A stretch of 64,000 bases of DNA, taken from the NCBI GenBank assembly GCA_001972305.1, contig BDDD01000892.1, forward strand, positions 286,736 to 350,735, given 5' to 3'. The stretch is from Cephalotus follicularis (taxonomy: Eukaryota; Streptophyta; Magnoliopsida; Oxalidales; Cephalotaceae). The position numbers and the translations under genes were made by a program. The notes below the pieces were generated by a model. That model searched no databases and was not told where the DNA came from. It saw nothing but the letters and a program-made list of their open reading frames with translations. Shown in pieces: positions 11,694 to 21,417 of the stretch; position 1 is the stretch's first letter, and each line of letters starts with the position of its first letter.

Positions 11694-12308
11694 ATGGACT
11701 TACGGAGTGGTTGACGGGTAAGACGTGGAGTCGACGAGGGGAATAATGCTCCGCCGGTACCTGAAAATGTTCCGCCAATGAATGAGGGAGTGAACATTCC
11801 TCCAGCGCATGACGAGAAAAGTAACTTTGACCACATGGCTGACCTATTTCAACAGCAGATGCAAGCCAATACGGCGAACGTGGAATGGATGACCGATTTC
11901 ATCCGACAACAGATGACTGCTAATGCCGCTCACATGGAGGGAATGCGGCGGTTATATGTTCAATCACAACAGGTTAGACAACCTTCTGGACGAGCTAGGC
12001 GAGCTTCCAAACAGGCTCGACAAACTACCACTCGAGATACTTCTCGTTCCAGAACTTCAATCCGAAGCCGCAGTCCAAATTTTGGAGGATGTAAATTTTG
12101 TGGTCGTCTAAATCATGAGGAAACTAATTGCTGGAAGAAGACAGGAAAGTGCCTGAGATGTGGTTCGTCTGATCACTTCATGAGAGAGTGTCCCCGTATG
12201 AAAACTCAACCAAGTAATGACGGAGCTGGTGGAAGCGGCACGACTGCTCAACTGCGAGGAGATACCGGCAAAAGAATCATGCAAGGTAAAGTTATACTTA
12301 TCCAATAA
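11694..12308 (+). pseudogene. Element A gag (deleted), with two zinc knuckles
   Basis: Gag would form the virus-like particle and bind RNA. The likely start ATG at 11694 is followed by a TGA at codon 7; an open stretch then runs from 11778 to 12308. The N-terminal part is Gln/Met-rich (LFQQQMQANTANVEW). It then jumps straight to an Arg/Ser-rich linker and two CCHC zinc knuckles (CX2CX4HX4C) at 12090-12131 and 12150-12191. The central capsid core, with the WW motif seen in the E-family gag, is missing, so the gene has an internal deletion as well as the early stop. It lies 90 bp after the primer site and belongs to a gypsy chromovirus-like element. Confidence 0.85.
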
Positions 12309-12540
12309 GATATAACTGATATGGGATATATAAATGCTAGTGTATTGGTTGACCTTAGGGTCACATACTCATTCATTACATCATGATTTCTGTATGACTT
12401 GCATTGTATTACTGTTGTGTACACGTGTGTTGGAGGAGAATGCTCCAACTAGTGATTGCATGCTGACCAATACGATAATCGATAATAGTGCGAACCCGAT
12501 AGTGTGAGTTCAGTACCAAAGATGATCTGAACTGCTCCTA
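12309..12540 (+). pseudogene. Element A protease remnant, active site lost
   Basis: In the frame around 12333-12380 the reading is NASVLVDLRVTYSFIT, recognisable as the retropepsin active-site region of plant gypsy elements, which normally has Asp-Ser/Thr-Gly. Here the Asp (codon at 12351) is kept but the next residues are Leu-Arg, so the catalytic triplet is destroyed. The rest of the protease is too short or scrambled to follow before RT begins. Confidence 0.6.
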
Positions 12541-13502
12541 TATCCAAAGCACCGGTTCTATTTGTGAAGAAGAAGGATGGATCAATGCGTCTATGCATTA
12601 ACTACAGGCTACTAAATCAAGTGACGGTGAAGAACAAGTATCCTCTGCCACATATTGAGGAGTTGTTCGACCAATTGCAAGGCTCAACTGTATTCTCCAA
12701 GCTTGACCTAAGAACAGGCTATCATCAGTTGAGGATCCGAGATGGTGATGTGGAGAAGACTGCATTTCAAACCAGATATGGGCACTACGAATTTCTGATA
12801 CTGCCGTTTGGTTTGACTAATGCTCCTACAGCCTTTATGTGTCTGATGAACAGAGTGTTCCAGCCCTATCTTGATCAGTTTGTTGTGATATTCTTAGATG
12901 ACATCCTGATCCACTCAGAGAGCGTTGAGGAACACATGCAGCACTTGAAGATTGTATTGCAGATACTACGGAAGGAACAGCTGTACGCCAAGTTCAGCAA
13001 GTGCGGATTTTGGCTGGATTATGTGACCTTCCTAGGTCACATCGTGTCGAGTGAAGGATTGTCAGTGGATCTTTCGAAGATTGAAAGCATTGTTGATTGG
13101 CCCCAACAGAGGAACGTTATGGAGGTTCGTAGTTTCTTGGGATTGGTTGGATATTACTGGAGATTCATCGAGGGATTTTAGAAGCTTGCTACACCACTGA
13201 CACAGTTGACTCAGAAGAAGTCCAGTTTCGTGTGGGACGAGTCTTGTGAGACAAGTTTCCAGGAATTGAAGAATCGGTTGATTTCGGCCCCAGTGTTGGC
13301 ATTACCGGAGGGTAATGAGGGATTTACTGTTTACACTGATGCTTCTGGGAAAGGATTGGGATGCGTTCTTATGCAACATGGCAGGGCGATTGCATAGGCA
13401 TCAAGAAAGTTGAAGCCGTACGAGGAAAACTATCCCGTACACGACCTTGAGTTGGCGGCCATAGTATTTGCCTTGCAGAAATGGAGGCACTATCTCTATG
13501 GA
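12541..13502 (+). pseudogene. Element A reverse transcriptase and RNase H start
   Basis: One frame encodes a Tekay/Del-type RT. Fingers motifs are [16 protein letters not shown] and [13 protein letters not shown]; then [26 protein letters not shown] and the catalytic box VVIFLDDIL (both Asp kept, about codon 115 of the open stretch); then [11 protein letters not shown] and the linker [11 protein letters not shown]. In-frame stops occur at 13179 (TAG) and 13396 (TAG). RNase H starts YTDASGKGLGCVLMQ and runs to the HYLYG motif at 13500, where LTR-C interrupts it. The expected tether, most of integrase and the 3' LTR of this element are absent to the right. Dead by stops and truncation. Confidence 0.92.
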
Positions 13503-15440
13503 TGTAATACCCTGCTCGTTCGTAAATGTATTTTACGGATTTTATATGTGTTTTCGGGCTTTTAATTTTGTTTAATTTTAAAAGTCCGGTTGCCCTACGA
13601 TTTGGGTTTATGTGAATTGTACGGACTGATACCAGTCCGAAATATTTGGGTATGTTATGCTATGTTGGGTTTGGGTTTTATTTATTTTATTATAATCCAA
13701 AAACTTATTTTATTAAAAACAAATTATTTATCTTTTATTTTAAGATTCCTTATTCCCTTTTATTATTAATTCCTTTTATTATTATTTCTTTAATTTTCCT
13801 TTTTCCTATTTTAACATTTTTCTCCCACTTTTCTCCTACCTTCCTCCCACTTCCTCCTTCTTTCCCATAATTCTTTCTCCCCACCATCAAAAACACATGA
13901 TAAAGCTTCCTTTTCCTATTTCAAAATCCAGACAAAGCCTCCTTTCTTCCCCTTTTGATCAAATCATGTCTCCTCCTTTCTCCTTTATTAGGGTACCTTT
14001 GCCATATTATATGTTGCCCACATCTTTCTTGCAAGCCATTGTCAAATCTGCATTATGGGTGTGTATCAAGCTGCTGTGTATTTGTTTCATCAAATTCGTA
14101 GAGATAATCTTAATCCTTTTTGTGTTATTTTGAATTGAATTAGTTTAGTTTGCTAAGTTTCTCCTTGTTTTGGTTTTCTTTTGGTTTTGGTCTCTTTGCC
14201 TCTGTTTTTGTCGCAGCAGATTGTGTGTTTGTGCTTGTGTTCCTCCTGCTAGTTTCTGTGTCATTAACATCATTACAGGTCAGTAAATTCATCCCTTTTG
14301 TAATAGTTTTGTTGCAATGTTGTGAAAGTGAGTTATATGCTCTTTATGTCCATTGAGTCATTGATTCTTGTCTAAATGTGTTGTCATTGTGTTAGTGATA
14401 GTGCAAACACGTTTTATACTCATATATGTGTCACAAACTTGTTTTATAACATCTGTAATCAATTAGAGTCAGAATCTGGACATATACATGCATTGCCTTC
14501 TTACTTCCTTTTGTTAGATAAATCACTGTTAGGTTGTTTCCTTGTCAAATTTGTGTTTCTATGTCACCTACAAGTCATATATAATCATATGTGTATGTCC
14601 ATATGTCTCTAGTTTAATGTAGAAACCATTTGAAACATTTTCAGTAGCAAATCGTTGAATTTCCAACTGTTCTGTCACCCAGAACAGTCGGCTGTCTCTG
14701 TGGACAGTCGGCTGGAATGGTCAAGTAGTCGACTGCCACATGAATGCAGTCGACTGCCTGGGTTGTGTAGTCGACTGGAGGGAAGAACACATTCGACTGC
14801 CTGCACTTTTAATTGTGTAGTCAATTGGACCATGTGAATAGTCGACTGCCAAGCCTCCCCAGTCGACTGTTTTGCCCTGGAATGTGTTGTTTTCAACTGT
14901 TTTGATTCGTTTGATCCCCGAATCGATCCGAATCTTTTCCAAACACTGTTAAGAGTATGTTTAATGCTTTGGATGTGTCTTAGACTCTTACACGTATGAT
15001 TTTGAATGCCTTTTAGATTGTGTGCTTCAAAGGAGAAATTGTTTTTGATCGCCTATTCGTAAGTACTTTGTGAGCGCATAAGGTACGGAATTTTCTGTTC
15101 CTTGGCTATCTGACATTCAAACTGAAACTGTTTTTCTAAGCATCTTCGTTTATGAAATCAATGATGTTTCATGATTTTAATATGATTCGAACTTAAAGTT
15201 GGTTTGACATTTTAATTGATTTCGACCTTATCGATACGATATGTTATGATATGATATGTTATGATACTGTTGTGAGCAGTTTTTGAATATGTTGTGTGAA
15301 AACATATTTATGTAATTCAAATTGATTTTGATAAATCAATAATTTTAAAATACTGAGTATTTTACCCACCTATGGGGCGTACCATAGGCACGTCGTGGGC
15401 CTGGCACGGGGACGTGACACTTCCGTAACGGTGTGATAGA
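13503..15440 (+). mobile_element. LTR-C, 3'-truncated copy
   Basis: It begins TGTAATACCCTGCTCG inside the RNase H of element A and matches the complete solo LTR-C (47065-49821) in order through a pyrimidine-rich tract (13730-13880), the CAGTCGACTG cluster, a GATATGTTATGATA repeat (about 15236-15270) and the GGGGCGTACCATAGGCACG block. The match stops near 15437-15441, where integrase coding sequence of another element begins. About 0.8 kb of the LTR's 3' end is missing. The short open frames within it (13646-14612) are AT/CT-rich noise. Confidence 0.85.
14686..14870. repeat. CAGTCGACTG cluster, 21-bp phased (truncated LTR-C)
   Basis: Nine motif starts at 14686, 14706, 14727, 14748, 14769, 14791, 14819, 14840 and 14861; spacings 20, 21, 21, 21, 22, 28, 21 and 21 bp. 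Confidence 0.88.
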
Positions 15441-15441
15441 G

Positions 15442-16335
15442 ATTGTTAAAATCCATGGCATACCGATCAGTGTAGTGTCTGACAGGGACCCTCGTTTTAC
15501 ATCCCGATTCTGGAAGACATTACAAGCAGCTATTGGTACCCAACACTAATTTAGCACTGCTTTTCATCCCCAGAGTGATGGTCAGTCTAAGAGAACTATC
15601 CAGACTCTGGAGGACATGCTCAGAGCATGTGTGATGGATTGGGGTGGCAGTTGGGACGAAAATCTTTCGTTAGTAGAGTTCTCATATAATAACAGCCATC
15701 ATGTCAGCATCGGAATGGCACCATTTCAAGCTCTCTATGGATGGAACTGCAGAACCCCAATTTGTTGGTTTGAAGTCGGTGAACGAAGTCTTTTGGAACC
15801 AACCATAATTGATACAAGAATCAACGGAGAAGGCCAAAGTGATTCAGGAAAGACTTCTAACGGCTCAAAAAAGACAAAAGAGTTATGCGGATCACCACAG
15901 AAAAGAACTAGAACTTACAGTGGGAAACCATGTTTTTCTTAAGGTCTCGCCCATTAAAGGCATCATGATATTCAGTAAGAAGGAAAGTTATCCCCTCTCT
16001 TCATAGGACCTTTTGAGATCCTTGAGAAAGTAGGCATGGCTGCCTACAGACTTGCCTTTCCACCCAGTTTATCGAACGCACATGATGTCTTCCATGTCTC
16101 AATGTTAAGGAAGTACCAGCCCGCCCCTTCTCACGTACTTCAGTCAGAACCATTACAGTTAGGATCAGAAATGAGCTTTGTTGAGACTCATATCCGAATC
16201 CTTGACCGTCAAATTAAACAATTGAGGAATAAAAATATTTCTTTAGTATAGGTATTGTGGCAGTATCACGGAATTGAAAAAGCTACGTGGGAATGTGAGA
16301 ATGATATGAAATCAATATATCCCCAGATGTTTTGA
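15442..16335 (+). pseudogene. Element D integrase core and C-terminal domain
   Basis: This is the 3' part of a gypsy pol. It starts in the integrase core at [15 protein letters not shown] (the second catalytic Asp) and continues through FHPQSDGQSKRTIQTLEDML, MDWGGSWDENLSLVEFSYNN and a C-terminal region with KVSPIKG, MAAYRLAFPPSLSNAHDVFHVS and QYHGIEKATWECEND, ending at a TGA (16333-16335). Defects: an in-frame TAA at about 15548, frameshifts near 15800-16010, a TAG at about 16249, and Lys in SKRTIQ where the family has the third catalytic Glu of the DDE triad. The N-terminal zinc finger, first Asp, RT and everything upstream are missing at the junction with LTR-C. The 3' LTR-D starts 40 bp downstream. 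Confidence 0.9.
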
Positions 16336-17064
16336 CCCTAGAATCTCGGAACAATACTCATTTAAATAGAGGATTGTAACACCCCGAAAATTTTATAATG
16401 AAAGAATGACATTTCGGCTTGGAAATAGTTCCTATGATACTGGGCCAAGCTTTTAATGAAAGGAAAAAAGGAGTGTTGGGCCGACTGCACCAGTCCTCCG
16501 CCTAACATTTGGAAATGGCAACAAGAGTCCAGTGAATTCTAGAGCCTTCCATTTCAGCTATAAAAAAGAAAGTGGTAAGTGTGCGGGCGGTTGTTGCCAA
16601 ATTGGAGAGAAAGAGACAAGAGAATGTCACTGTCTAGAAAATTCTTGTCTCTCCTTTCCACTCTCTTTTTAAATCCTCACCCTAACCTTGAGAGGAAGTG
16701 TGGAGTGATCATTTAAGGAAACAAAGAAGAAACAGTAAAGGAAAGAGCTCAGCGATTACTCGTGTTAGCAAAGAGGAAGAGAGTGTGGAGAAAGATTGTG
16801 GAAGTGTTAGAAGCCAGTCGGGATCAAGACTCTACCATTTTGAGGTAAGATCTACTACCTGTATTTCATAGAGATTTTATGAATGTTGTGAACTGCTGTT
16901 GAGATTGATTAAATCTAGAGTAATGTATGAGCAGCAATTACTACCTACTCCGAATGTTTGTATCTTAGCTAAACAATGTGAATGATATACATCGCTACTA
17001 TGTTTGGCTAGTTTTAGTGAAATTAATGAGTATAATCGTCCTCTTTAACTGATGGATTTTCAAG

Positions 17065-17520
17065 CATGCACCCGAGGAGGACTAGCGCTTCCGAGCATGA
17101 TCAGTTCATGGGTCCCAGGAGGACTAGCACATCCGAGCATGATTAGTTCATGTATCCGAGTAGGACTAGCACGTCCGAGCATCATTAACTCATGCATCTG
17201 AGGAGGACTAGCGAGTCTAAGCATGATTAGTTCATGCGTCCGAGTAGGACTAGCGCGTCCGACCATGATTAACTCATGCGTCCGAGGACGACTAGCACGT
17301 CCGAGCATGATTAGTTCATGCGTCTGAGTAGGACTAGCGCGTCTGAGCATGATTAACTCATGCATCTGAGGAGGACTAGCGCGTCTGAGCATGATTAGTT
17401 CATGTGTCCGAGGAGGACTAGCGTGTCCTAGAATGATTAGCTTATGCGTCCGAGGAGGACTAGCGCATTCGAGCATGACCAACTCATGCGTCCGAGGAGG
17501 ACTAATGTTCCTGAGTAGAT
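17065..17520. repeat. 42-bp tandem repeat, ~11 units (LTR-D)
   Basis: The unit contains CCGAGGAGGACTAGCGCG then GAGCATGATTAGTTCATG. Neighbouring units in the middle of the array alternate GATTAGTTCATG with GATTAACTCATG, which suggests an 84-bp higher-order unit. Because 42 is a multiple of 3, the array leaves a 167-codon frame open on the minus strand (17060-17563) with a 14-residue repeat; I do not treat this as a gene. Confidence 0.9.
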
Positions 17521-17689
17521 ATATGGCCAGAGGATGGACTAACCTACATATACTTATATACATATTTATAAATGGATTAAGGTAAGGACGGATTATACAA
17601 GTACAACTGAATACAAAGGCAGACTACATGCAAGGGAGACAGACCTCTTAAAAGAAAATAGAGTTTCAATGTTAATGTGAAATGTAATG

Positions 17690-17905
17690 GGTCACCAATT
17701 ACGATGAACCATAATTGGGTCACCAACCCAATTGAGATGAACCACATTGGGTCACCAACCGAGATGAACCAGTGAAGTTATCACTCGAGATGAACCATTG
17801 GGTTACCAGTCGAGATGAACCAAGAGGGTCACCGAGGTAGATAGCCCATGGGGATCACCGATTGAATGAGCCCAAAGGATCACCAATCGAGATGAGCCAT
17901 AAATG
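17690..17905. repeat. Degenerate GGGTCACCAA...GATGAACCA repeats (LTR-D)
   Basis: About eight degenerate units of 24-32 bp, each with GGGTCACC(A/G) and (C/A)GAGATGAACCA blocks. They lie directly downstream of the 42-bp array. Confidence 0.75.
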
Positions 17906-18635
17906 TCAAATGAATGTTACTGTATAGTGTCAGGCTAAAAGTGATGAGGTCTGACTAAATGTATACTCAAATGTATCTTTCCTCTCCTTTGCCTACAACG
18001 CCCAGAGCGTATGTCTTGCTCTTCCTTAAGAAGAGGAAACCGAGGAACTTGTTCTACCTAACACATAATGCTTACTTCACCTTGGGTCCTCTGCCTGTAA
18101 CGTCTGGAGTGCATATTTCGCTCGTCCTAACGCAGAGGAAGCCGAGGAGTATCGTTTATGACTGTTAAATGATAATTGGAATGATATGGTTATCTTTATT
18201 GTATGGTTGAGCTTTTACTTGCATTTCTCATGACATACATGCTGCATTTGCACTTCACACATGCATATGTAGTAGTTCCTACACAACAGTGGTTGCTGAC
18301 CCATTCTCGATAATGGGTCAGATGCAGGTGGAGTTTCACAGCAAGCAGAGGATTAAGGTAGTCGAGAAAGTTTTCTCCTCCAATGCAGTCCGACGACCAA
18401 CGAGCATAAAAAAATGGCATTGAATATTGTTTTATGACCTGTCGGGTTGTAGCTAAGCTTGATTTGAACAAGTATTGTATACACTGGGTTTTGTCCACAT
18501 AAGTTATGACTTCCACATGCATTATTCTGTTTTAAATGTTTTATTTATACTGCTTGATTGAAAGGTGAATATGGAATTGTACGGTTTTAACATGTTAAGC
18601 CTTGGGGGTTGACCCTAGGGGTTTGGGGCGTTACA

Positions 18636-19626
18636 GTCCAGACTACGTGGACCCTTCTCTGATCAAATGGTTTCTAATACCAATCACCCAAAAAGACTTT
18701 ATAGCTGCAGACCTCTAAGGTCATAGCTGGGTTCGACACTGTTGAGCCTTGATGAGATACCCTCCCTATCTCCACTAAGTCATGAAGAGTTACTCAGATC
18801 GATTCCAAGTGCCCAGTATGCTTTGTTGAAAAGAGACTGGCGTTGAGGGAGGATTCAATTAGACCAGTGCCCCAGTATGCCGTCTCTTAACTAGACTAGC
18901 ATTAAGGGGAAGGCAAACCAGACTAGTTCTATGGTCGGCTTCTCTACCTACGAAACTAAGAGTGCGTACATGGATGAAGGTATTACCCCCCTCATGCCTT
19001 AAGGTTATGGTAATGGAATAATTGCGGTCTGGCACCTCAAGCCGAGGAGACTGAGGTGAGCTTCTCTGCTACCGCGAGCAGAGGAGGCCAAGGAGCACTT
19101 ACGCTATTAACTCTCCACTTGAAACACCTTGAATTCGTAGAAGGACAGAAGTCCTCTGCCTAGTCATATCGTGTGAATGTAAGTATCTCAAGACGACTTT
19201 GGGTTGGTCTGGGTAATGCCTGTAGGCTTAAAGATTAAGAACGATGACTATTATGATATGGGCACAATAATCAAGGACAGGTATATGTTGCATCAAGTGA
19301 CCATATGGGCCGGATCAGAGGGCAAGGCGACCTCTGCAATGCAGTTCCTCCTATTTACACCTACCTTGTATAAGAGTGTTAAGGTATAAGAATGATTGTA
19401 ATAAGATTAATCTCACCTACCGACTTGTGGCAGAACATGAGATTTAAGAAGTTATGTATATAAATGGGGCTTACCCGTGTGAGAAATTGAATGGTTATTC
19501 CGCATGCATAATTATATATTGAAGTTTTAAATTTATTGCATATTTGGATGATGATGATTGATTGGTAGGGATGGCATGTCACGTGTCGGACCATGGGGTC
19601 CTCCTCCTCAGGGTTCGGGGTGTGAA
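18636..19626 (+). mobile_element. LTR-E1, 5'-truncated first LTR of the array
   Basis: It matches the last ~1 kb of the complete E LTRs (e.g. 52190-53179) from CAGACTACGTGGACCC onward, including TTTGGGTTGGTCTGGGTAATG and the end GTTCGGGGTGTGA. The first ~1.4 kb, including the 38-bp repeat array, is missing at the junction with LTR-D. A primer site follows. Confidence 0.88.
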
Positions 19627-19633
19627 TGTTTGG

Positions 19634-19645
19634 TAGTATCAGAGC
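19634..19645 (+). other. Primer-binding site, E unit 1 (one mismatch)
   Basis: TAGTATCAGAGC, the iMet primer site with G to A at position 2. It is 7 nt after the LTR end, as in the other E units. Confidence 0.85.
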
Positions 19646-19790
19646 ATAGACTATGCTAGATATGCCAAGATAGGATCCTTAGCAGTTAGAACTGTGAATG
19701 ATTGATTGGATTAAGTGTTGCATCAATTATATTGGAGTTTCAGATATATGATAAGGGGATGTTGACCATTCTCTCTTATATAAGGTAGGT

Positions 19791-21240
19791 ATGGAAGGAA
19801 GATGAAGGGGAGTTGCGAGAAAAGCTAGGGCAGGGCCATCGACTAGACGTACTCGAGCTAATAGAAGAAGTGAAGAACAAGAACAAGTAAATGTGGCCCA
19901 TGAAGAAGAATTTACTACTCCTACTCAAGAAGGGCCTAGAGATTATATGAGAGAGATGCATGCAATGATGACACAGATGAATGAATTCATGCAATGATGA
20001 CACAGATGAATGAATTCATGCAAAGACAAATGACTGCAACAGACAAACCCTAGTTGCAAGGCCATCTAGGCTTGGGAAGCAGTAAGGAGATTAGTTGATC
20101 AGACTACACCCAGGCCAGATCACTTGATTAAGTTTTTGCAGAAAAGTCCTCCAGCTTTTACAGGGGATTGAGATTTTGTTGCCACAGAGAGGTGGCGTAT
20201 GCAAATAAAAAAGATCTGTAGGGTCTTGGGGTGTACGAACTCCGAGAAGGTTGCTTTTGCCACCTATGTGCTACAGGGCAAAGTAGAGCATTGGTGGAGG
20301 ATAGTTGAGACCACCTGGGAAGAATCAGGAATACCAAATTCCTAGGATATGTTTAAAGTAGGATTCAATGAGAGGTACTACCCCGAGGCCGAAGTTGACA
20401 AAAGGGAAGCTGAATTTCTTAACCTAACTTAAGGCGTCATGATAGTGGCCCAGTACGAGGCCAAGTTTGTTGAGTTGTCGAGGATATCTCCTCACATGAT
20501 TGGTATTGAAGCAAGGAAGGCTAAGAGGTTTCTTGGTGGGATTAGCCAAGTATTAGACAGAAGCTAGTGCCTCTGTGATTGAGATCATTCTTTGAGGTTG
20601 CTAGCAGAGCCAAAGATGTTGAGACAGTAGCAGAAGAATTGTGTAATTTAAGGATCCAATCTAGCAGGGGAAGGTCTGCTTCATCAGAGTGGTAGTCAGG
20701 AAGGTGCTCTGGTAGCAGTAATAAATCCCAGAGGTCAGGAAACAGCAGCCCAAGTCAGGGTGGCTCCCCACAGAGCATCGGCAGTCCACCCAGTTTTTCA
20801 GAACTGCTTGGAAGTTCACCGCAGAGGAGTAAAGGGTAGGGCTCCCGTCAGAGGGAGCATAGGAGGATTACTGATTAGGGAGGTTGATATAGACTCTCCA
20901 GTGGTGGCGGACAAACTTCCTTTGAACCGTGCGTGCATTGTCAATGCACTATTCACATATCTGAGGATTGTTGGTGGAAGGCCGGCAAGTGCATTATCTT
21001 TGGAGACCAGACCATATGGCTAGGATATGGCCTCATGACAGTTTGGTGGTTCTGGGAATCAACAAGGACAGAGTGTAGATCGGCCCCAAGGGGGTTCTCT
21101 GTAGAACCAAATTCTTGACTATCAGCAGGCGGTGGTTCTAGACAACAATACAAGGTCATCCTAGCAACAGTTCGCCCTCTTCGGTGTGGGGAGATCTTTG
21201 TAAGCAGCCTATGGGGTCGACGCCTACAGTGCAGTGAATC
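19791..21240 (+). pseudogene. E-family gag, unit 1
   Basis: Gag of a non-autonomous gypsy-like element. The ATG at 19791 is followed by TGA at codon 5. A 29-bp tandem duplication (19959-19987 and 19988-20016), absent from the other units, shifts the frame. The capsid core is recognisable (the region with EHWWRIVE, then FNERYYPEAEVDKREAEF and AQYEAKFVELS), with stops including a TGA after FTGD (about 20168) and another at KLVPL (about 20578). The first zinc knuckle near 20932-20973 keeps CX2CX4HX4C; the second is degraded. No protease, RT or integrase follows: 21240-21342 leads straight to the next LTR. Confidence 0.88.
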
Positions 21241-21342
21241 AGAGTAGCGCAACGAAAGCGTGGGGAAGAAGTAAGAACATTGTACCCTCTTTGATTTGAC
21301 CATGAGGAATCTCGAAACCAGATTTCTTTAAGGATGGGAGGA

Positions 21343-21417
21343 TATAAGCCCCGGGTGTTGTATATATTATTGTATTAAATGGTAGTGTGCAATGACGTAT
21401 GGTAACATGACATGTGT
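21343..21417 (+). mobile_element. LTR-E2, left piece
   Basis: It starts TATAAGCCCCGGGTGTTG after a purine-rich tract (AAGGATGGGAGGA). The expected TG start is mutated to TA. It breaks at 21417 and resumes at 23953 with ATGTGTCCACCAC, as in the uninterrupted copies near 28017 and 50815. Confidence 0.85.

Larger units (their letters stand above)
16375..18635 (+). mobile_element. LTR-D, 3' LTR of element D
   Basis: It begins TGTAACACCCCG and ends GGGGCGTTACA (TG...CA, matching inverted ends), about 2.26 kb. The 40 bp upstream (AATCTCGGAACAATACTC, then AGAGGAT) resembles a decayed version of the polypurine region found before other 3' LTRs here, so this is the 3' LTR of the integrase-bearing element. 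The right flank is the middle of an E-family LTR; no target duplication can be checked because the element's 5' end is lost. It holds two tandem repeats (17065-17520 and 17690-17905). Confidence 0.8.

Noticed and set aside
13646-14612. Series of Phe/Leu-rich short frames that look like membrane proteins
   Set aside because: They arise from the T/C-rich tract of LTR-C. The homologous stretch in the other LTR-C copy does not keep them.
14655-14942. Open frames on both strands with repeated SRL/QST words
   Set aside because: By-product of the 21-bp (7-codon) phased GTCGACTG cluster. The same is seen at 435-665, 8889-9209, 10026-10294 and 48278-48469. Openness follows from the spacing.
17060-17563. 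167-codon minus-strand open frame with a 14-residue repeat
   Set aside because: It is the translation of the 42-bp LTR-D tandem repeat; 42 is divisible by 3, so the frame stays open without selection. No known domain and no neighbours of a gene.
20760-21303. 87- and 116-codon frames repeated at 27362, 31679, 50158 and 50406
   Set aside because: They are out-of-frame readings of the E-family gag 3' part. The true frame carries the zinc knuckles.
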